A DNA stretch of 64,000 nucleotides, from assembly GCF_024172085.1 (NCBI RefSeq), contig NZ_JAMZDZ010000001.1:5270001-5334000 (forward strand). The letters run 5' to 3'. Shown one piece after another: positions 59,235 to 64,000 of the stretch. The position numbers and the translations under genes were made by a program. Origin of the DNA: Hamadaea flava. Lineage in GTDB: Bacteria; Actinomycetota; Actinomycetes; Mycobacteriales; Micromonosporaceae. The notes below the pieces were generated by a model. It made no database searches and was not told the DNA's origin. It saw only the letters and a list, made by a program, of their open reading frames with translations. Position 1 is the stretch's first letter; every line of letters starts with the position of its first letter.

Positions 59235-59241
59235 GCGAGTC

Positions 59242-61113
59242 ATGTGTGGAATCGTGGGATACGCGGGCGCCCGACCGGCCCTGGAGATCGTCCTGGACGG
59301 ACTGCGGCGGCTGGAGTACCGCGGCTACGACTCGGCCGGCGTCGCCATCCTGAGCGCGGCCGAGATCGCGGTGGCGAAGCGGGCCGGGAAGCTGGCCAAC
59401 CTGGACCGCGTACTCGCCGAGGTGGAGGACGCCCGGATCGCCGCCGGGACGGTCGGCATCGGCCACACCCGCTGGGCGACCCACGGCGGCCCGACCGACC
59501 GCAACGCCCACCCGCACCTGTCGGCCGACGGCCGGGTCGCGGTCATCCACAACGGCATCATCGAAAACTTCGCCCTGCTGCGGGCCGAGCTGGAGGCGCA
59601 GGGGATCGAGTTCCAGTCCGAGACCGACACCGAATGCGTGGCGCACCTGCTCGCCTTCGAACTCGCCGTCGTGCCGGAGAAAGGCGCGGCCGCGCTGGCC
59701 GAGGCCATGCGCCGCGTCTGCCGTCGGTTGGAGGGGGCGTTCACCCTGCTCGCCGTCGACCGGGAGGCCCCGGACGCGGTCGTCGGCGCCCGGCGGAACT
59801 CACCGCTGGTGGTCGGGGTCGGCCAGGGCGAGAACTTCCTCGCGAGCGATGTGAGCGCGTTCATCGCGCACACCCGGGACGCCCTGGAACTCGGGCAGGA
59901 CCAGGTGGTGCTGATCACGACCGAGGGCGTCGAGGTCACCGACTTCGAGGGCAAGCCTGCCGAGGCCCGTCCGTACCACGTGGACTGGGACGCGCGTGCC
60001 GCCGAGAAGGGCGGGCACGACTGGTTCATGGAGAAGGAGATCCTGGAGCAGCCGCAGGCGGTTCACGACACCCTGCTCGGCCGGCTCAGCGAGACGGGCA
60101 GCATCCTGCTCGACGAGGTACGCCTCACCGACCAGGACCTCCGGGACGTCGACAAGATCTTCGTGGTCGCCTGCGGGACGGCGTACCACGCCGGAATGGT
60201 CGCCAAATACGCGATCGAGCACTGGACGCGGATCCCCTGCGAGGTCGAGCTGGCCAGCGAGTTCCGCTACCGCGACCCGGTGCTCGACCGGTCGACCCTG
60301 GTCATCGCCATCTCGCAGTCCGGCGAGACGATGGACACGCTGATGGCGCTGCGCCACGCCAAGGAGCAGAAAGCGCGCGTACTGGCGATCTGCAACACCA
60401 ACGGCTCGACCATCCCCCGGGAGTCCGACGCCGTCCTCTACACGCACGGCGGCCCGGAGATCGCCGTCGCCTCCACGAAGGCGTTCCTCACCCAGCTCGC
60501 CGCCTGCTACCTGGTCGGCCTCCACCTGGCCCAGGTCCGGGGGATCAAGTACGCCGACGAGGTCGCCTCGGTCGTCGAGCAGCTCCGGGCGATGCCGGAG
60601 GCGATCGCGACCGTCCTGGCCGACCTCGACGGGATGAGGACGCTGGCCCGCGACCTCAGTACGCGCAACACCGTCCTGTTCATCGGCCGCCACGTCGGTT
60701 ATCCGGTGGCGTTGGAGGGCGCGCTGAAGCTCAAGGAGCTGGCCTACATGCACGCCGAGGGATTCGCCGCCGGTGAGCTGAAGCACGGCCCGATCGCGCT
60801 GATCGACGAGGGCACTCCGGTCGTCTGCGTCGTGCCGAGCCCGGCCGGGCGGGGCGTCCTGCACGACAAGATCGTCTCCAACATCCAGGAGGTGCGGGCG
60901 CGGGGCGCGCGGACCATCGTGATCGCCGAGGAGGGGGACGACGCCGTCGTGCCCTACGCCGACCACGTGATCCGCGTCCCGCGTACGCCGACGCTGCTGG
61001 CCCCGTTCGTGACGACGGTGCCGTTGCAGGTCCTCGCCTGCGAGATCGCGACCGCCCGGGGTCACGACGTCGACCAGCCGCGGAACCTGGCGAAGTCGGT
61101 GACGGTGGAGTGA
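59242..61113 (+). CDS. glmS: Glutamine-fructose-6-phosphate aminotransferase (isomerizing)
   Basis: A 623-residue enzyme making glucosamine-6-P from fructose-6-P and glutamine. The class II glutaminase starts MCGIVGYAGARPAL, where Cys2 is the nucleophile, which fixes the ATG at 59242. HTRWATHGGPTDRNAHPH and HNGIIENF follow. Two SIS sugar isomerase domains follow (VVACGTAYHAG, AISQSGETMDTLMAL, STKAFLTQL; RHVGYPVALEGALKLKELAYMHAEGFAAGELKHGPIALID), ending DQPRNLAKSVTVE. First step of amino-sugar synthesis; pairs with glmM. Confidence 0.96.
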   Translation: MCGIVGYAGARPALEIVLDGLRRLEYRGYDSAGVAILSAAEIAVAKRAGKLANLDRVLAEVEDARIAAGTVGIGHTRWATHGGPTDRNAHPHLSADGRVAVIHNGIIENFALLRAELEAQGIEFQSETDTECVAHLLAFELAVVPEKGAAALAEAMRRVCRRLEGAFTLLAVDREAPDAVVGARRNSPLVVGVGQGENFLASDVSAFIAHTRDALELGQDQVVLITTEGVEVTDFEGKPAEARPYHVDWDARAAEKGGHDWFMEKEILEQPQAVHDTLLGRLSETGSILLDEVRLTDQDLRDVDKIFVVACGTAYHAGMVAKYAIEHWTRIPCEVELASEFRYRDPVLDRSTLVIAISQSGETMDTLMALRHAKEQKARVLAICNTNGSTIPRESDAVLYTHGGPEIAVASTKAFLTQLAACYLVGLHLAQVRGIKYADEVASVVEQLRAMPEAIATVLADLDGMRTLARDLSTRNTVLFIGRHVGYPVALEGALKLKELAYMHAEGFAAGELKHGPIALIDEGTPVVCVVPSPAGRGVLHDKIVSNIQEVRARGARTIVIAEEGDDAVVPYADHVIRVPRTPTLLAPFVTTVPLQVLACEIATARGHDVDQPRNLAKSVTVE

Positions 61114-61118
61114 CCCGG

Positions 61119-62585
61119 TCAGGATTCCGGCGGCGGCGGTGAGCTGACCTCGGATTCCCGTCCCGCGGCGATCCGGCCGACGTTGTCCAGCGCCGGATTG
61201 CCGCGATCCCAGTACGCCAGGTGGGCCGAGATCGGGTTGGCGTTGTCGGCCGCCTCGAAGACGCGCCCGCCGAACCGGTCGTCCGCCGGGTTGTGCCCAT
61301 GCCAGAGGTCCGGCATCGGATCACCCATGTAGCGCGGCCAGACCTGCTCCACCCAGAACTGCCGGATCGACGGCGCGGCCAGCCCGACGATGTCGTTGTC
61401 CGCGCTGGCCGCCCACACCATCGCCGGATCCACGTGCAGGTCGGCCGCATGCTCGACGCCGACGCCGGGTGCGCCGAGGAAGACCAGGTCGTCGGCGCGC
61501 AGGCCGAGGTCGCGTACGGTCTCGCCGACGACCAGCGCGCCGTAGGAGTGCCCCACGACGCTCTGCTCGCCGAGGTCGCCCTGGTGGGTCGCGGCCAGCC
61601 CGTCCTGGAAGTCGTGGAGGGCCGCGCGGGCGTCGTGGGCGGCGTCGGCCGAAGCCCCCTCGAACAGGGAGTTCGGCGTGTCATAGCCCAGCCACAGGAT
61701 GGCCGCCGTCGACGCCGACGGGTCCGCTGTCGTCGCCGCCTCGGCCATCGCGGCCGTCCGATCGAGGGACGTGCCCAGCTGGCCGTCGAGGCGTACGCCC
61801 ATGCCGGGCACGTAGGTCAGCACGTTCTTCGAACGGTCGGGGTCGCCGAGGGCCACGATTGCGCGGCCGTCGCCCGTCGTGTCCAACCCCAACAGGTACG
61901 CACCCGGGCGGGCGAGCCGGTCGGCGAGCGTGGCGAGCCCGGCGAGCGTCCGCTCGACCCGGTCGCGTTCCCGGGCGGCGTGCCGGTCGCCGGCCAGGCT
62001 CGCCAGCAGGGCGCTGAGCCGCTCCCGTTCCCGGCGCAGCACCTCCCGGTTCGCCCGGTCCCGGTCGGCCGCCGGTACGCCGTCCAACCCGCCGATCCGC
62101 TCCGGCGACTGAAGCAGCAGCAGCTCCCGTTGGGTCCTGCTGAGCCCGCGCCACCATTCGCGGACGGCCACGGGACCGGCGGGCGGGCACGGCGGGCTCA
62201 TCGACGCGGTCAGCTGCGCCAACGCGGCCGCCGTACGCTCATCGGACTGCCGCGCGGCGTGCACCGCGAGCGCCGCTGCCTCCGGCGTACGCGCTGCCAG
62301 CAATGCCCGGCGAGCGGCGGCCACCCGGTCGGCGTGCTCCGCCAGCAGTCGCTCGGTTCGCTCGATCGGCACTCGGCAGGCGGCGGTCAGTTCCCGGAGA
62401 TCCGCGACGGCCACGGTGGCCGCGTCGGCCGCCGTTCCGCGCCAGTCCTGCCGGAGCCCGGCCGCAGCCGTGTCGAACTCCGCGACCCGCTCCTCGACCT
62501 GCTGCGCCAGCCGCCGGAAGGCGGTCGCCCCGGCGTGCCAGGCCTCGACGTCGGCCGCGCAGAGTTGTGCGTACCCGATGATCAT
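61119..62585 (-). CDS. DUF1023 alpha/beta hydrolase with WXG100-like N-terminus
   Basis: A 488-residue protein. The N-terminal ~120 residues are helical and resemble a WXG100/ESX-type helical pair (TAAAGLRQDWRGTAADAATVAVADL). The C-terminal DUF1023 domain is an alpha/beta hydrolase with the nucleophile elbow VVGHSYGALVVGE and candidate catalytic His in LWHGHNP. It lacks a signal peptide. ATGA overlap with the upstream small WXG100-like gene; the pair is a recurring actinobacterial module of unknown function, possibly secreted by a type VII system or its relative. It converges on glmS with 5 bp between. Confidence 0.82.
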   Translation of the reverse strand: MIIGYAQLCAADVEAWHAGATAFRRLAQQVEERVAEFDTAAAGLRQDWRGTAADAATVAVADLRELTAACRVPIERTERLLAEHADRVAAARRALLAARTPEAAALAVHAARQSDERTAAALAQLTASMSPPCPPAGPVAVREWWRGLSRTQRELLLLQSPERIGGLDGVPAADRDRANREVLRRERERLSALLASLAGDRHAARERDRVERTLAGLATLADRLARPGAYLLGLDTTGDGRAIVALGDPDRSKNVLTYVPGMGVRLDGQLGTSLDRTAAMAEAATTADPSASTAAILWLGYDTPNSLFEGASADAAHDARAALHDFQDGLAATHQGDLGEQSVVGHSYGALVVGETVRDLGLRADDLVFLGAPGVGVEHAADLHVDPAMVWAASADNDIVGLAAPSIRQFWVEQVWPRYMGDPMPDLWHGHNPADDRFGGRVFEAADNANPISAHLAYWDRGNPALDNVGRIAAGRESEVSSPPPPES

Positions 62586-62824
62586 GAGTGATCCGCGGAG
62601 CGATAGTTGGCCGCGCAGGCCCGGACCGACTCACCGGTGTGGACGGTCCGTTCGCCGACCGCCCGCAGCACCCCGGCGAGCGTGTTCTCCCAGGTGGACA
62701 GCGCGGCCGCAGCCGACCACCCGGCTGGCGCCGTGACCGGCTGCGATCGTGTCAGCGCGGTTCCGGTGTCGGCGAGCCGGTCGGACCACTGGCCGAGCCG
62801 GTCGATGTGGACTTCGAACTCCAT
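62582..62824 (-). CDS. WXG100-like small protein
   Basis: An 80-residue, wholly helical protein ([64 protein letters not shown]) with the helix-turn-helix size of WXG100 proteins; the turn carries GWS rather than a strict WxG. Ribosome site gggaggtgaccc precedes the ATG. Translationally coupled to the DUF1023 gene, its likely partner. Confidence 0.7.
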   Translation of the reverse strand: MEFEVHIDRLGQWSDRLADTGTALTRSQPVTAPAGWSAAAALSTWENTLAGVLRAVGERTVHTGESVRACAANYRSADHS

Positions 62825-62944
62825 GGGTCACCTCCCTGAGTTAACTGCCGCCGATGCTGACCGGTGCCGGGAGCGGCCTCAAGCACCTGTGGACAACGGC
62901 CCGGGACCGATCGAAGTGGTCGTCCACAGGGCTTGTGCGGCCGG

Positions 62945-62950
62945 TAGGGT
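62945..62950 (+). promoter_or_regulatory. -10 box of the leaderless acpS promoter
   Basis: TAGGGT ends 7 nt before the GTG start of acpS with no ribosome site between, the same geometry as at pepA. Confidence 0.55.
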
Positions 62951-62957
62951 TTGCCCT

Positions 62958-63332
62958 GTGATCGTGTCGGTCGGCAATGACGTTGTGCTCGTCGAGCGCT
63001 TCCGCGCCGCACTCGAGCGCACCCCGCATCTCGCGCAGCGAGTGTTCACCGAGGCCGAGCGCATCACCCGGTCCGGCCACGAGCGGTCGGCGGAATCGCT
63101 CGCGGCCCGGTTCGCGGCGAAGGAAGCGGTCGCCAAGGCCCTCGGCGCGCCGCAGGGACTGCACTGGCACGACTGTGAGGTGGCCGTGGACGAGGCGGGC
63201 CGGCCCTGGCTGGTGGTCTCGGGCACGGTGGCGCAAGCCGCGGCCGGTCTCGGCATTCAGCGGTGGCATCTGTCGCTGTCGCACGACGGCGGCATCGCAT
63301 CGGCGGTGGTCATCGCCGAACGAGACGCGTAG
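62958..63332 (+). CDS. acpS: Holo-(acyl-carrier-protein) synthase
   Basis: A 124-residue phosphopantetheinyl transferase of the AcpS type. [20 protein letters not shown] supplies the first metal Asp, [25 protein letters not shown] the Glu/Lys signature, and [17 protein letters not shown] ends the fold. It transfers 4'-phosphopantetheine from CoA to acyl carrier proteins. GTG at 62958 fits the family N-terminus. Coupling with the next gene (8 bp gap) is the classic acpS-nnr arrangement. Confidence 0.94.
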   Translation: MIVSVGNDVVLVERFRAALERTPHLAQRVFTEAERITRSGHERSAESLAARFAAKEAVAKALGAPQGLHWHDCEVAVDEAGRPWLVVSGTVAQAAAGLGIQRWHLSLSHDGGIASAVVIAERDA

Positions 63333-63340
63333 GGGCGGGC

Positions 63341-64000
63341 ATGAGAGCGGCGTGGCGGGTGGCTGACGTGCGGGCGGCCGAGAAGGCCCTGATGGCGACG
63401 CTGCCCCCGGGCACCCTCATGGCGCGGGCCGCCGCCGGGCTGGCCCGGCGCTGCGCGATCACGCTGCGCTCGCGGGGCCGGCTCTACGGCTCGCGGGTCC
63501 TGTTGCTGGTCGGCACCGGCGACAACGGCGGCGACGCCTTGTACGCGGGCGCGACGCTCGCCGGTCAAGGAGTGGCGGTCTCGGCCTGGCTGACCGACGC
63601 CCGCCGGGCCCATGTCGGCGGGCTGCAGACGTTCCTCGCCGCCGGCGGCCGGGTCGTCACGGAGTGGCCGTCCGAGGTGGACCTCGTCGTCGACGGGATG
63701 CTCGGCATCGGCGCCACCGGCGCACTGCGCGGCGCGGCGCTCGACGCGGCGACCCGGCTCGCCGGCACGACCGCGCCGGTGATCGCGGTCGACGTCCCGT
63801 CCGGTGTCGCGGTGGACACCGGCGACCTGCCCGGTCCCGCCGTACGCGCGGACGTGACGGTCACCTTCGGCGTCCTCAAACCGGCGCTCGTCGTCGGACC
63901 GGCCGCCCCGCTCGCCGGGCAGGTGGAGCTGGTCGACCTCGGCCTGACCATGACCGCCGCCCCGGCGGTACGCCTGGCCGAGCAGGCGGACATCGAGAAG
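63341..64000 (+). CDS. nnr: Bifunctional NAD(P)HX epimerase/dehydratase (3' end outside window)
   Basis: The 220 visible residues are the N-terminal epimerase (YjeF-N) domain: RVADVRAAEKALMATLPPGTLMARAAAGLA, VLLLVGTGDNGGDALYAGATLAGQGVAVSAW, VDLVVDGMLGIGATGALRG, VIAVDVPSGVAVDTGDLPGPAVRADVTVTFGVLKPALV. The ADP-dependent dehydratase domain that normally follows lies beyond the window. It repairs hydrated NADH and NADPH. Start ATG with ggggcgggc just before. Confidence 0.92.
   Translation, partial: MRAAWRVADVRAAEKALMATLPPGTLMARAAAGLARRCAITLRSRGRLYGSRVLLLVGTGDNGGDALYAGATLAGQGVAVSAWLTDARRAHVGGLQTFLAAGGRVVTEWPSEVDLVVDGMLGIGATGALRGAALDAATRLAGTTAPVIAVDVPSGVAVDTGDLPGPAVRADVTVTFGVLKPALVVGPAAPLAGQVELVDLGLTMTAAPAVRLAEQADIEK

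Noticed and set aside
59150-59241. glmS ribozyme upstream of glmS
   Set aside because: The 91-bp region is too short and lacks the ribozyme core; that element is found in Firmicutes.

Overview
The window is very GC-rich DNA from a filamentous actinobacterium. Streptomyces-type developmental and redox regulators (BldN/RsbN, Rex, a nitrate regulator of the NnaR type), many GTG starts, many apparently leaderless promoters, and the abundance of cgtacgc-type words in coding DNA point to Micromonosporaceae (Micromonospora/Actinoplanes-like). That family assignment is inference. Almost all of the window is ordinary chromosomal core. There are no rRNA or tRNA genes, CRISPR arrays, transposases or phage genes.

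Layout. 1-6 kb: end of a beta-propeller-like protein, a HAD phosphatase, the anti-sigma/sigma pair rsbN-bldN, a divergent acyl-CoA ligase and a glutaredoxin. 6-13 kb: a HAD hydrolase, then rex-hemA-hemC-hemD-hemB, a tetrapyrrole operon behind a Rex operator. 13-20 kb: GNAT, lytic transglycosylase, a cyclase/NB-ARC/TPR regulator, a secreted phospholipase A2, and a GNAT gene behind a possible leader peptide. 20-26 kb: korAB, an orphan nuoA, a DivIVA-like membrane protein, an SRPBCC protein and mrp. 26-37 kb: tatB, htrA, an O-methyltransferase, pepA, a DUF3117 protein, paaX plus enoyl-CoA hydratase, DUF1003, an MgtE-N/CBS protein, ABC-F and a GH18 chitinase.

38-43 kb: a TPP riboswitch followed by thiE-thiO-thiS-thiG-thiD-thiC, six co-directional genes covering both the thiazole and the pyrimidine branches of thiamine synthesis. 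43-57 kb: a nitrate assimilation island (nnaR, nirD, nirB, a BFD-type FAD reductase, nasA, and further on narK). It is interrupted by a MazF-type toxin-antitoxin pair and a MarR/nitroreductase pair. 57-64 kb: rplM-rpsI, glmM, glmS, a WXG100-like protein with its DUF1023 hydrolase, acpS, and the 5' part of the NAD(P)HX repair gene.

Most interesting non-coding content: (i) two families of intergenic palindromic repeats, three copies each, plus several unrelated long hairpins, mostly at convergent gene ends; one copy has become the coding C-terminal tail of ThiE; (ii) a short ORF with a strong ribosome site upstream of a GNAT gene whose own ribosome site can be paired away; (iii) a recurring geometry of a -10 box 6-7 nt before the start codon in about a dozen genes, indicating leaderless mRNAs.
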